Source: Calditrichia bacterium
Lineage (GTDB): Bacteria > Calditrichota > Calditrichia > RBG-13-44-9 > J075
Assembly (NCBI GenBank): GCA_028284445.1
Contig: JANQRS010000029.1
Location: 1 to 64,000 of the forward strand
Direction: 5' to 3'
DNA: 64,000 nt
Positions 17,277-26,965 of this stretch are shown one piece after another (position 1 is the first letter of the stretch; each line of letters starts with the position of its first letter). The position numbers were made by a program, and so were the translations under genes. Under the pieces are notes generated by a model that searched no databases, was not told the origin of the DNA, and saw nothing but the letters and a program-made list of their open reading frames with translations.

Positions 17277-19601
17277 TTAGAAGGTGAAATTGACCCCGAA
17301 TGTCGGTAGAATCGGGAACATGTTAATGGTATCAATATCGCTCTTCTGATCCGTAAAGTCATACTGAACGAACCACACATTCTTGCGATTGCCGATATTG
17401 AATACCTGCAGATAAGGCTCCATCGTGAAGGACTTGAATTCACGGCGATAGTTGATGCTTAAATCCAGGCGACTGTAATAAGGCAAACGGTATCCATTAA
17501 ATTGCGATGGAAAGTAGTTGATACCCTGTTCAGGAGCGCCCGGCGCATCACCAGCCAGGTAAGCAGAGCCTGGTAATGTGATCGGTTGCCCGCTTCCGTA
17601 CACGAAATTGATACCGAAGGTCCAGCGCCGTTTGTCAGCTTGCATTAAGTTACCATTTAAAGACCGCCAGGCGTTTTTCAGGTCAATGGTTGCAACCAGG
17701 TTCACGGTGGAGCTGCGATCATGGCGAGGCGCAAATTCGAGACCGTCATTGATAGCGTCAAATTGATATTTGGTGTCGGAATAGGAGTATCCGATCCAGC
17801 CGGTAACTGCACCGACATCCTTACGTAAGAGCAACTCAACGCCCTGCGAATATCCGTCACCCTGGTTGAAGATTCCCTTCGTGTTGGTGTAAATCGGATC
17901 GCCATTATCCTGGAAGCCGCCTGGCTCCAGCTCTGTGATGAAAGTGGGATTAAAGCGGTAGAGATTACCATAATCTTTATAATACCCTTCAATTTCCAGT
18001 TGGTAATCGTTGGCAACCTCTTTCTGGAATCCGAATATCAGATGAGATGCTCGTGACTGATCCTGGTAAGCATTGGACGTTGTCCAGATGTCTGATGTAA
18101 AGGTTTGTGGTATGCGATGCAGATATTGGTAGTAGATCCCGGCTGCTGCTTTCAGGTTGATCGTCTCGCTCAGGCGGTATTTCGCTGAAAATCGCGGTGC
18201 CAGGTCCTGGAAGTTTTTCTTCGACTGGAAAGATGAATAGCGCAGGCCGAGCTCAATATCCCATGCGGCGGTGGGGCGCCAATTGTTTTGAAGATAAGCC
18301 ACTGAATGACGTGGACGATTTTCCACATCTACTTTCCCGCCAGGGAAATTTTGTTTGTACGAGGTACGAATCTCCTTTTGTTCAAATCCGAACTTCAGTA
18401 GCCATTTGCTGGAGTGATGATACTCCAGATTTCCCTTTGCGGTAATATCAGTTACTTTGTTGCGCTCATCAGCTGCGAGCAAGTCGCCGAGGTCGAAAGT
18501 TGACGAAAAACGGCTGCCCGTCAACCAAAAATTGGCGAACAACTGTGGGCTAAATACCCGCGTCCAGCGAATGCTGGCAGTGCTGTTGCCCCAATCGAGA
18601 TTCAATCCGGCTTTATCAGTTGATTTATTGTTGAAATTAAGACTGAGATCGTCGCGTCCGCCGTAGAGACTGACCGTAATTTTGTTCTGCGGGTTGAGTT
18701 CCCAGAATGCCTTAATGTTGCCATCATAGAAATAGTAGTCGGGGATATCGTCAATCGCCCGTCCGATAGTCTGATCAAAATAGGTGCGACGGATAGAAGC
18801 TGAAATAGCGCCGGAACTGCCAAGCGGCATCTGCAGTGTTGTTTTGGCAGAGAGTAGGCTGATCGCTGCCTTGCCCTCGAAGCGTTCGCGATTGCCGTCG
18901 AGGTTGTTCACATCCAATATTGAAGACAAGCGGCCCCCATATGCCGCGTTAAATCCCCCTTTGGAAATTTCGACGTGCTTTATGGCATCAGTGTTAAATG
19001 TTGAAAAGAGTCCGAATGCGTGCTCCGGATTGTAAACGTCGGTGCCGTCCAGCAGATATAGATTTTGATCCGAAGATCCGCCGCGAACGTGCAGCGCCGA
19101 GGAATAGTCGGATACCGGCAGGATGCCCGGCAATGTTTGCAGGCTGCGCAATAAATCTGCCTCGGCCACCTGCGGTATTTGACTGATCTGACGGGCTGAA
19201 AGCTGCACTTTCGAAATGTCTTTCTCGTATAGTTTACGACTGACACGAATCGAATCAGCAATCACCTCGACGATCTCGCCTTCAACAATCCCGCTTGCCA
19301 GTCTCACGGCATGCACTTTCTGCTCACCGATGTTGATCGATAGTTTACTGGTATAGGTTTGATATCCCAGATAGTCACAGACAAGCGTATAGTCACCCTG
19401 CGGTAACTTGGGAATGATATAATATCCGCTAACGTTGGTGCTGCTACCGCGCTGTAATTCCGGTATGTAAACATTGACGCCAATCAGCGCTTCGCCGCTT
19501 TCCTCGTCATACACAAAACCGCTTAAAGATGCATTGTTTTGACCAAATGCATGCACGCAAAAGCCAAGCAAAAGGAAGCAGGTAAATATTCCAGATTTCA
19601 T
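17277..19601 (-). CDS. TonB-dependent receptor with carboxypeptidase-regulatory-like N-terminus
   Basis: 774 aa, AGGAGA before the ATG. Signal peptide (ending HAFGQ), then a CarboxypepD_reg-like beta-sandwich (LSGFVYDEESGEALIGVNVYI onward, about 25-110), the plug domain with SDQNLYLLDGTDVYNPEHAFG and FSTFNTDAIKHVEISKGG, then a long barrel ending with an aromatic (NFTF). It has no STN domain, unlike the receptor at 49244, so it is probably not FecR-regulated. Outer-membrane import of an unknown ligand, with the DUF4249 lipoprotein as partner 44 bp downstream. Confidence 0.93.
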   Translation of the reverse strand: MKSGIFTCFLLLGFCVHAFGQNNASLSGFVYDEESGEALIGVNVYIPELQRGSSTNVSGYYIIPKLPQGDYTLVCDYLGYQTYTSKLSINIGEQKVHAVRLASGIVEGEIVEVIADSIRVSRKLYEKDISKVQLSARQISQIPQVAEADLLRSLQTLPGILPVSDYSSALHVRGGSSDQNLYLLDGTDVYNPEHAFGLFSTFNTDAIKHVEISKGGFNAAYGGRLSSILDVNNLDGNRERFEGKAAISLLSAKTTLQMPLGSSGAISASIRRTYFDQTIGRAIDDIPDYYFYDGNIKAFWELNPQNKITVSLYGGRDDLSLNFNNKSTDKAGLNLDWGNSTASIRWTRVFSPQLFANFWLTGSRFSSTFDLGDLLAADERNKVTDITAKGNLEYHHSSKWLLKFGFEQKEIRTSYKQNFPGGKVDVENRPRHSVAYLQNNWRPTAAWDIELGLRYSSFQSKKNFQDLAPRFSAKYRLSETINLKAAAGIYYQYLHRIPQTFTSDIWTTSNAYQDQSRASHLIFGFQKEVANDYQLEIEGYYKDYGNLYRFNPTFITELEPGGFQDNGDPIYTNTKGIFNQGDGYSQGVELLLRKDVGAVTGWIGYSYSDTKYQFDAINDGLEFAPRHDRSSTVNLVATIDLKNAWRSLNGNLMQADKRRWTFGINFVYGSGQPITLPGSAYLAGDAPGAPEQGINYFPSQFNGYRLPYYSRLDLSINYRREFKSFTMEPYLQVFNIGNRKNVWFVQYDFTDQKSDIDTINMFPILPTFGVNFTF

Positions 19602-19618
19602 GATAGTCTCCTGTATTC

Positions 19619-19640
19619 GCCGGGCAGAATTCTGCCCGGC
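19619..19640. terminator. Perfect 22-bp palindrome between hydrolase and TonB receptor genes
   Basis: GCCGGGCAGAA followed directly by its complement. It sits in the 53-bp gap between two leftward genes, so a hairpin in the upstream mRNA or a partial terminator is likely. No T-run. Confidence 0.6.
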
Positions 19641-19654
19641 TACGTGTTAAATAT

Positions 19655-21805
19655 CTATTTCATTAAGAGCATCTTACGCACCTGACTCAGGTCTCCGGCA
19701 CTCACCCGGTATAGATAGGTGCCGCTGGCGAGTTTGCCGGCGTCGAACAGAACTGTATGGCTTCCAGGCATCATCTCCCGGTTCAGGAGTCTATCCACAA
19801 GCTGCCCATTGATATCAAAGACGTCGATACGAACGGTTGCCGGCTGCTTGATCTCGAATTCAATGGTCGTTTGCGGATTAAATGGGTTGGGATAGTTTTG
19901 CCGAAGAATAAATCCTTGCAAATCGTTTTGATCATTGTTGATTGCTTGTGGACCACGGGGGATTACTGGCAAAATAAGCTGAGAAGGATAAACAGCATTC
20001 CGCTGAAAACTGAGTGTTGGCGTACCGATTTCAGGAACTCTGGCGAAGGTCTCCGCGTCGTGACCAGCGATGGCAATGCGCAGTGAGTGACCCGCTTCAA
20101 CAAGAACCGAGGTCGGTTGCATGGCAAAATGCAACTCTACAAGTTCATTGATGGGTAGATCTTCAGCATCCTGCTGCAAGTAGCTATGGTATGGGCCAAA
20201 GTGATGATAGGGCGGCGCTTCACTACTCACTTTGCGATGAATACCGCGCAATACCCCCTCGGTGATATAAGTGACGTGGCCATCCGGCGCCACCGCTTCC
20301 AGATAGACGATAAACGCTGCGTCGCTTTCAGTCGAAGCTACGTATAGCTTGATTTCCGGGTGACCGGTGATTTCCAGCTCTCCGCCCAATGGCGCTGAGG
20401 TATAGGTCAGAAGGCGCTCATCGGCAGTGCGCCGATCTTCGAACAAAGGGTCGTAATCCTGCTGCCAGCGATTAAATTTGGTCGACGTTGCGCCATAGTC
20501 CACCGTGTAGTCGTCAAATTCGTCCGTGGCCTGCGGAGGAATGGTGGCCAGGGAATTGCCGGCCGCGAAGTAAAAGGTATCTGTAACGATATCTGTCGGT
20601 GGCCAAACGTCGGTGGTTTTCCAGATGCCTTCGTTCATCGTATAGTAGTTGATCAAACTCTCCGGGACAGGCGGAACGGAGTCCTTCATGATCGGATCAA
20701 AGAAGTTGATCAACTCCGTCATCTCTTCTTCAAATGAAAGGGTATCCCGCTGCTCCGGATGAAAAGGATCAAATGTATATTCGGAGCCATGCCCCCAGGG
20801 ACCAATGACCACATGCTGCGGATTGTCGAAGGTCATATATCGTTGCAAAACACCGTTGGCGGTACCGGCATCCAGCCATCCGGCTTGCGCGTAGTATATG
20901 GTGTTGTGTGTTTCCGCTGCTTCCCGGAAATGATATGGGCTGAATGTCTCGATAGTGGTATTGTTAAAATCATCATCGCGATGAACGATCTGGCCAATTA
21001 CGCTGGACACGTTGAAATTGGCTTGATGGTCGGCGATTGCGCCGGCCAGCAAACTTCCGGTGCTATCAATGTCGACAGGACGAACACCGGTTGCGATAAG
21101 GGTGCGCACGAAATTGCAGTCCGCCGGATCAATTTCGAAAACGCCGCAGACATCGTTATTATCGAGTAAGGCGTTGAAATTGCCCCATTCCTGGGTGAAA
21201 AAAAAGTTGTTCAACCCGCCGGGTAAGGCGAGATCTGAATAGACGTCAAAATCTGCAAAGCGCGGGGCAACCACTTTAACCGCTTCTCTATTGACAGTGG
21301 CAAAAAAATCGGCAGTATTGCCGTCGTATGAAACGCCGTGCGCGGCCACCCGGCCATTGCTCCAGGTCTGTGCAACAATCCAGTCGGTGATCTCGCCAAA
21401 ATCCTTAATCTCATCCGTTGACCAGGGAGTTGCGCGGCTGCCGAATGATGCGCCAGAGCCACGGGCATCGATCAGGATCAGCGCATATCCGGCGCTATTC
21501 CAGATATTGCCTTCAGCAGCGGCGGCATCTTCCAGGAAGGTTGTATTCAGAATTTCCATTGAGCGCCAGTAGCGCGTTGCACGCACGACTGTCGGGATTT
21601 TTTCGTCCGCCGATATCTCCGGAAGGAAAATATCTACGGCAATTTTTACGCTATCACGCATTGTTAGGTGAATGCTCTCCAGCGTGTGAGTCTGTGCAAA
21701 CGCAGCTGCATTGGATAAAATCATAAATCCAAAACACAGTGCGCTCGTGGTTCTTGAGAGCTTCTTACTCAGGTGCGAAATGCAGTCGTGTATTATATCG
21801 ATCAT
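19655..21805 (-). CDS. Secreted CocE/NonD (S15) family hydrolase with NYPNPFN sorting domain
   Basis: 716 aa. GAGGAG precedes the start; the signal peptide ends AAAFAQ. The N-terminal alpha/beta-hydrolase has IDARGSGAS and the nucleophile elbow AAHGVSYDGN near residue 158, with the later GPWGHGSE histidine region, as in X-Pro dipeptidyl-peptidase/cocaine-esterase relatives, followed by the galactose-binding-like beta domain (GGELEITGHPEI). The last 80 residues are a sorting domain: LRQNYPNPFNPQTTIEFEI, VFDINGQLV, GTYLYRVSAG and a basic end (RKMLLMK), the hallmark of cargo for a type IX-like secretion route. Probable extracellular peptide or ester hydrolase. Confidence 0.92.
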   Translation of the reverse strand: MIDIIHDCISHLSKKLSRTTSALCFGFMILSNAAAFAQTHTLESIHLTMRDSVKIAVDIFLPEISADEKIPTVVRATRYWRSMEILNTTFLEDAAAAEGNIWNSAGYALILIDARGSGASFGSRATPWSTDEIKDFGEITDWIVAQTWSNGRVAAHGVSYDGNTADFFATVNREAVKVVAPRFADFDVYSDLALPGGLNNFFFTQEWGNFNALLDNNDVCGVFEIDPADCNFVRTLIATGVRPVDIDSTGSLLAGAIADHQANFNVSSVIGQIVHRDDDFNNTTIETFSPYHFREAAETHNTIYYAQAGWLDAGTANGVLQRYMTFDNPQHVVIGPWGHGSEYTFDPFHPEQRDTLSFEEEMTELINFFDPIMKDSVPPVPESLINYYTMNEGIWKTTDVWPPTDIVTDTFYFAAGNSLATIPPQATDEFDDYTVDYGATSTKFNRWQQDYDPLFEDRRTADERLLTYTSAPLGGELEITGHPEIKLYVASTESDAAFIVYLEAVAPDGHVTYITEGVLRGIHRKVSSEAPPYHHFGPYHSYLQQDAEDLPINELVELHFAMQPTSVLVEAGHSLRIAIAGHDAETFARVPEIGTPTLSFQRNAVYPSQLILPVIPRGPQAINNDQNDLQGFILRQNYPNPFNPQTTIEFEIKQPATVRIDVFDINGQLVDRLLNREMMPGSHTVLFDAGKLASGTYLYRVSAGDLSQVRKMLLMK

Positions 21806-21928
21806 GGGTGATCTCCTCTGTTTGAAATAGCCAGTTGTCTAGGCCTGCGATATTTGGGTTGCGCAAAACTTGACAGCTTCCGTATGTTGCATGGGTAAAT
21901 AACGGCGCATAATTTGGAGAGATTCTCA

Positions 21929-23662
21929 TTGCTTCATCAACGGCTCAAAGCATGGTATGAACGGCTCAAAGAGCGCGGAACTAACGGCTTCGCATTGGTC
22001 ATTATCTTGGCTGTTCTACTGTTTTTACCAGGATGTGTTGATGAAATTGATGCTGATGAGGTTATGATAGAATTTCGCTTCAATGCCGGGGATAGCAGCA
22101 GTTGGCGTTTGGGGGATTACGATGATTCGCACTGGCTGCAAGAGGGGCAGGAGGATTCTCTTGAAGATGCAGACTATGTCTGGGTTCGTGCCTGGATCGA
22201 TGCCGGCAAATTCCCTGAAAATACGACATCAGATCCGGCTATATATATCGGTATTGTTGCACCTTATGAGGTTTACTTTGAGGGAGAGCTGATTGGTAGC
22301 AATGTCCTCGATGGATATCGTCTGGAAGACAATCGTGGTCACGTATTCGAGATTCTTCAGTTGCCACCCGCGCATTTTGAAGAAGCTGATACACTGCTTT
22401 TGGCGCTGCGCATGTATATCGCCGACTATCCGCCGTGGATGGTGGAGCTGATCCCGGGCAGTTATGAGACACTTGTGCGAAATACCGGCTTGAGGGAAGT
22501 TGTCCAGCTTGTGCTCGGGGTTGTTTATTTTGTTATCGCCCTATACTACCTCTTTTTTTTCTTTAGCGGGGAGTTGACGCGCCCGGCGATGTTCTTCGCG
22601 GCCTTGTTGCTCTTTGTTTCCTATAGCAGTATCACGGAATGGTTCTACTACGCACTCGATTGGGAATTGAGCACGTACTATGTCATCTTGATTTCCGATT
22701 TGCTATCACTCATCATTGTTTGTTTGCTAATCCCTTTTTTCCTACGCGCTCAATTTGGATTTCCTTATCGCCGCTGGTTCTACGTATTGCTGACCCTGAT
22801 TATTGTGAGCATACCATTTTCACTGCTGGAAATTACCCCATATGTCGCAATGGGCGGTGGCATTTTAATGACCGCCAGTGCCTATTATCGTAAGCAACCG
22901 GGGGCAGAGTATATGCTTGCTGGGCTTATCGTATGCACCATAGGATTGGTTATAGATATGCAGTGGGGATATTACGCCACCGACTGGGGATTTTTATTCC
23001 TGATTTTGTCAATGAACCTCTATTTACTCAAACAAATCCAGGCCCGCCGGAAAGAGCACCAGGCATCAATATTGAGGTCAGCGAGATTGGAAGCAGATCT
23101 TCTGCGCAAATGCATCCAGCCTCACTACATGCTTAATTCGATGAATGCGGTGATCGACTGGATTGAAGTTGAGCCGGAGAAAGGCGTCGAGTTTCTGGGC
23201 GCCCTGGCGGAAGAATTTCAAGTGTTTAGCCGCATTGCCCAGAAAAAAGAAATTACCGTCCAGGAGGAATTGGATATCTGTGATGCCCACCTGAAAATTA
23301 TGGCCTGCCGCAAAGAGCAGGAATTTACCCTACAGCGTGAAGGGATCGTGCCCAATGAATCTATTCCGCCGGCTATTTTTCACACCCTGGTAGAAAATGG
23401 CATAACCCATGGAAAAGCGGGAGAGGGCGGCATGATTCTATCCTTGAAGCGGGAAGCCCTGGAGAATGGGCGACGTTATCGATTCTTTAATTCCACCAAT
23501 GGAGCGATTGCGGAAAAGGATAGCGACGGCACCGGTTATAACTATATCAAAACGCGTTTGCAGGAGAGCTATGGGGATCGCTGGCGCTTTGATGCACAGC
23601 GCACCGATGCGGGATATGAATGTGTAATAGAAATTTATGATCTCAATGGAGCGCTATCATGA
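21929..23662 (+). CDS. LytS-type sensor histidine kinase (His_kinase family)
   Basis: 577 aa. I favour the TTG at 21929 because GGAGA lies 8 bases upstream; a TTG at 21914 is the next choice. A lipobox-like hydrophobic N-terminus (AVLLFLPGC) leads to an exported domain of about 150 residues that resembles jelly-roll sensor modules (DDSHWLQ, VWVRAWID, APYEVYFEG), then about seven membrane helices (7TM-DISM-like layout) and the cytoplasmic kinase: RKCIQPHYMLNSMNAVIDW with the phospho-acceptor His near residue 397, and HTLVENGITHGKAG as the N-box. The G-box is short. It overlaps the response regulator gene by 4 bp. Confidence 0.9.
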   Translation: MLHQRLKAWYERLKERGTNGFALVIILAVLLFLPGCVDEIDADEVMIEFRFNAGDSSSWRLGDYDDSHWLQEGQEDSLEDADYVWVRAWIDAGKFPENTTSDPAIYIGIVAPYEVYFEGELIGSNVLDGYRLEDNRGHVFEILQLPPAHFEEADTLLLALRMYIADYPPWMVELIPGSYETLVRNTGLREVVQLVLGVVYFVIALYYLFFFFSGELTRPAMFFAALLLFVSYSSITEWFYYALDWELSTYYVILISDLLSLIIVCLLIPFFLRAQFGFPYRRWFYVLLTLIIVSIPFSLLEITPYVAMGGGILMTASAYYRKQPGAEYMLAGLIVCTIGLVIDMQWGYYATDWGFLFLILSMNLYLLKQIQARRKEHQASILRSARLEADLLRKCIQPHYMLNSMNAVIDWIEVEPEKGVEFLGALAEEFQVFSRIAQKKEITVQEELDICDAHLKIMACRKEQEFTLQREGIVPNESIPPAIFHTLVENGITHGKAGEGGMILSLKREALENGRRYRFFNSTNGAIAEKDSDGTGYNYIKTRLQESYGDRWRFDAQRTDAGYECVIEIYDLNGALS

Positions 23663-24354
23663 TCCGGATTCTCATTATCGAAGATGAATTGCGGGCAGCC
23701 AAACGCCTGAGCCGATTGCTCTCAGAGCAGGTCTCAGAGCCGATGAAGGTGATTCATTTTGAGAGTTTGGACAAGGGGCTTGCCTGGCTGGATGAGAATG
23801 AGATCGACTTGCTCTTTCTGGATCTCAATTTAAGCGGGCAGGACGGTTTCGAGGTTTTGCGCCGTACTACTGCCGGGTCTTTCCACACCATTATCGTATC
23901 GGCCTACGTTGATAAAGCGATTGAGGCTTTTGAGTATGGCGTGCTTGATTTTATTCCCAAGCCGCTTATGGTCAAACGCTTGCAGCAGGCATTGGACCGA
24001 TTCTCCGGGCAGCGCTCTGAAGATGATCATCTACGTTATCTCTCGGTAAAGCTGGCGGGGGAAATCAAGCTCCTGCCGGTGGAGAAGATATCGCATATCA
24101 AGGCGGCTGGGCATTATTCTGAACTGTTTCTGACAACCGGCAAGAAAATGCTGCACGACAAATCTCTCGATAAGCTCCTGACGATATTACCCTCTGTTTT
24201 CGAGCGGGTTCATAAATCTTACATTGCCAATTTCAACCTGGCGGAACGCTTTCGGTCGTATCCGGGAAGCCGCTATGAATTGGTGATGACGGATGGAACA
24301 GTGCTGCCCATTGGCCGCACCCGCTATAAGGAATTGAAGAGAAAGCTGCTTTAG
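23659..24354 (+). CDS. LytTR response regulator
   Basis: 231 aa. The receiver domain has the acidic pair (IIEDE), phospho-acceptor aspartate in LFLDLNLSGQDG near residue 54, Ser in IVSAYVDKA and the Lys of DFIPKPLM. The C-terminal LytTR DNA-binding domain shows IKLLPVEKISHIKAAGHYSELF and FERVHKSYIANFNLAERF, ending LPIGRTRYKELKRKLL. It forms a two-component pair with the kinase just upstream (ATGA overlap). The regulated genes are unknown; the sulfatase gene 55 bp downstream in the same direction is a candidate. Confidence 0.95.
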   Translation: MIRILIIEDELRAAKRLSRLLSEQVSEPMKVIHFESLDKGLAWLDENEIDLLFLDLNLSGQDGFEVLRRTTAGSFHTIIVSAYVDKAIEAFEYGVLDFIPKPLMVKRLQQALDRFSGQRSEDDHLRYLSVKLAGEIKLLPVEKISHIKAAGHYSELFLTTGKKMLHDKSLDKLLTILPSVFERVHKSYIANFNLAERFRSYPGSRYELVMTDGTVLPIGRTRYKELKRKLL

Positions 24355-24409
24355 AAGGTCTCCCCAAAGTCGTATTTTGATGTCTGCCTGCTTTTCTGGA
24401 AATTAGCGC

Positions 24410-26134
24410 ATGCAAAATCAAGCTTCTGCATTTTTCATGATTTGTGGCAGGGTGTTGTGTGGTACGATTATCCTCATGCTATTCGCTTGTGGTGTGGGAG
24501 ATACGCCAGAGGCAAAGACAAGCGTTCCGCAGCGCCCCAATTTTGTCTGGATTTCTGTTGAAGATATTAGTCCGCATATTGGCGCTTATGGTGATGCGCT
24601 GGCGAAAACACCGAATATAGATGGCTTGGCAAAAGCTGGTGTGCGCTATGCGCGAGCGTTTAGTACTGCTGGGGTTTGTGCGCCCAGCCGCGCGGCAATT
24701 ATTACCGGTATGTATCAAACCGCGATTGGCGCCCATCACATGCGCACGTCTCATGTTGCGCCGGGATTGCCCACACCTTACGCCGCGGTGCCCCCTCCTC
24801 ATGTGAAAGCCTTTAGTGAATACTTGCGAGCAGCCGGCTACTACACAACGAACAATGTTAAGACCGATTATCAATTTGCCAATATTCGTAATCCACGCGA
24901 CCCGATTAGCGCGTGGGATGATTGTAGCAAAACCGCGCATTGGCGAAACCGGCCTGATACAAACCAACCATTCTTTTCAATTTTTAATTTTACGATAACT
25001 CACGAATCCGGCAATTGGCCAAAAGAAAAGTACCAGGGAATTACATCGCCGGATTCTGTTGAGGTGCCGCCCTATTATCCGGACACGAAGAAGGTGCGTG
25101 CAGAAATCGCCAGGTTGTATGACAATATTGCTCGAATGGACCACCGAGTTGGCGAGGTGCTACAGGAACTGGAAGCAGATGGTTTGGCTGGCAATACGGT
25201 AGTTTTTTTCTGGAGCGATCATGGCGATGGACTGCCGCGCGCCAAACGCTGGCTCTACGACAGCGGCATCCATGTGCCACTGATTGTGCGTTGGCCCGGC
25301 ATGGTTCCGCCGGGAAAGGTGAATAATGATTTGGTAAGTCTGCTCGATTTGGCGCCGACTGTTCTGACGCTTGCAGGCGTTAGAGTGCCTGATCATATGC
25401 AGGGTTACGTCTTGCCGGGCTTCAGCTTTATCAAGCCGCGGGACTATGTATTTGCCGCCCGTGACCGCATTGATGAATCATATGATCGTGTGCGCGCCGT
25501 CCGCGATAAACGATTCAAATACCTGCGCAATTTTTATCCGCAGAAACCGTATGTGCTGCCGGTGCCCTATCGCGATAAGGGTGATGTGATGCAGGAGTTG
25601 CTGCGCCTCAATGCCGGCAAAAAGCTGCAAGGCGCGCAGGCGCATTGGTTTCAGCAGACCCGTCCTCCGGAAGAGCTCTATGATCTTGAGGCAGACCCGT
25701 ATGAGGTAAATAACCTCGCTGCTGATGCTTCACATACCGAAACCTTGTTGCGCTTGCGCAGCCGGCTCGACAAATGGATTTACGATACCGGTGATATGGG
25801 CCAGCTTCCCGAGGCTGAAATGGTTGATCAAATGTGGCCGGGCGGGAAACAGCCGCAAACAGCGATTCCATTGCCAGGTGGCATCAAGAGCGTCGCGGCC
25901 TCCGGTGAAATAAGTGTGCCGGCATCGGTTCTCAACACTGCCTTGACGCTATCTTCCAGCACGGAAGGGGCCTCAATTGTTTACGCAACTGAGAGCGGCA
26001 CGCAGCCATACTGGAAACTGTATCATGAACCGTTGATGCTACCGGCGAATACAGAACTGCTGCGGGCTCGCGCCATTCGCTATGGATTTAAGGAAAGCCC
26101 CGAACTAACGATTCGATTTCATGTGCAAAATTAG
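24410..26134 (+). CDS. Lipoprotein sulfatase (Cys-type, heparan-N-sulfatase-like)
   Basis: 574 aa; signal peptide with lipobox MLFAC. The alkaline-phosphatase-superfamily fold starts at PNFVWISVEDISPHIG. The formylglycine motif CAPSR is near residue 89 (GVCAPSRAAIITG), so an anaerobic or FGE-type maturase must act on it; none is in the window. Other marks are AHHMRTS, FFWSDHGDGLPRAKRW and a later LYDLEADPYEVNNLA, typical of sulfatases of the N-sulphoglucosamine type. The last 90 residues form an extra domain resembling a chitobiase-like C-terminal module (SIVYATESGTQPYWKLY). Likely desulfates external polysaccharide or glycosaminoglycan. Confidence 0.93.
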   Translation: MQNQASAFFMICGRVLCGTIILMLFACGVGDTPEAKTSVPQRPNFVWISVEDISPHIGAYGDALAKTPNIDGLAKAGVRYARAFSTAGVCAPSRAAIITGMYQTAIGAHHMRTSHVAPGLPTPYAAVPPPHVKAFSEYLRAAGYYTTNNVKTDYQFANIRNPRDPISAWDDCSKTAHWRNRPDTNQPFFSIFNFTITHESGNWPKEKYQGITSPDSVEVPPYYPDTKKVRAEIARLYDNIARMDHRVGEVLQELEADGLAGNTVVFFWSDHGDGLPRAKRWLYDSGIHVPLIVRWPGMVPPGKVNNDLVSLLDLAPTVLTLAGVRVPDHMQGYVLPGFSFIKPRDYVFAARDRIDESYDRVRAVRDKRFKYLRNFYPQKPYVLPVPYRDKGDVMQELLRLNAGKKLQGAQAHWFQQTRPPEELYDLEADPYEVNNLAADASHTETLLRLRSRLDKWIYDTGDMGQLPEAEMVDQMWPGGKQPQTAIPLPGGIKSVAASGEISVPASVLNTALTLSSSTEGASIVYATESGTQPYWKLYHEPLMLPANTELLRARAIRYGFKESPELTIRFHVQN

Positions 26135-26149
26135 AAAAAGAGACTGTCG

Positions 26150-26956
26150 ATGAAACTGAAACTGATGATGTATTTATTCTTATTGAGTACCCTTGTTTTT
26201 GCAGAAACGCCAATTGTGCTGTGGATGTCATTGGAAAATAAAGCGCGCCTTGAGGTGCAATTGGACGAAACCATCAGTGCACAGGTTAAGATTGAAAGTG
26301 GGGAAATCACGATTCAATTCAGTAACGGCGAGTCGCAGGAATTGACCAAGGTCGAAGATGGATTGTTTGGTGAAATGCGCCTGGAGATACGTGACTTTAA
26401 TTTTGATGCCCGTCCGGACATTGCTATTTCTCAATCATTCGGTTACGGTGGTGTCAACGTATTTAGCGACGTGTATGTATATGATGCGCAAGAGCAGCAA
26501 TTTGAACTGTTGATGAACGGCAGCAATGTGGAAGTTCGCGACGGGCATCGCGAATTGAAGACTTCCCAGAAATCCGGTCCGCGCTTCTACAGTAAGCTGT
26601 ATCGATTTGCCAATGGTAAACCATATCCCTACCTGGAGACCATGACCATCGGATATGATCTGGAAAAGATCACTCTAAAAGATCGGAACGGCGCAGTACG
26701 CCGTTCACTGATTTCCCTTTTTAATGCCGAAAAAGATACTGTTAATTCTGCTGTGTTGCCTATTCGTTCGGAACGCGCCTATCTCTTTGATAAACCGGAT
26801 GAAGCCAGTAAAACCAAAATGTACGTCATCCGCGATGACAAAGTGACCATACTCGATACCGGTGGACCTTATGACGAATGGTTCAAGATTCGTTTTGAAG
26901 GCAAAAAGGTCCTCGAAAAATGGATCCGCGCTGAAACGATCGATGAAGGACTATAA
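26150..26956 (+). CDS. Secreted XAC2610-like protein with C-terminal SH3-like domain
   Basis: 268 aa with a signal peptide (ending LVFAE). The middle carries an FG-GAP-like segment, IRDFNFDARPDIAISQSFGYGGVNVFSDVYVYD, of the kind found in XAC2610-related proteins, where Asp residues bind calcium. The C-terminal 70 residues (ERAYLFDKPDEASKTKMYVI, VTILDTGGPYDEWFKIRFEG) look like a bacterial SH3 domain, often binding cell wall. Same direction and 15 bp after the sulfatase gene, so likely cotranscribed. No function assigned. Confidence 0.75.
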   Translation: MKLKLMMYLFLLSTLVFAETPIVLWMSLENKARLEVQLDETISAQVKIESGEITIQFSNGESQELTKVEDGLFGEMRLEIRDFNFDARPDIAISQSFGYGGVNVFSDVYVYDAQEQQFELLMNGSNVEVRDGHRELKTSQKSGPRFYSKLYRFANGKPYPYLETMTIGYDLEKITLKDRNGAVRRSLISLFNAEKDTVNSAVLPIRSERAYLFDKPDEASKTKMYVIRDDKVTILDTGGPYDEWFKIRFEGKKVLEKWIRAETIDEGL

Positions 26957-26965
26957 CATTCCGGG

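Noticed and set aside
21870..21901. Promoter before the LytS gene
   Set aside because: TTGACA is present, but the nearest -10-like TAAAT is 20 bases away, outside the usual range.
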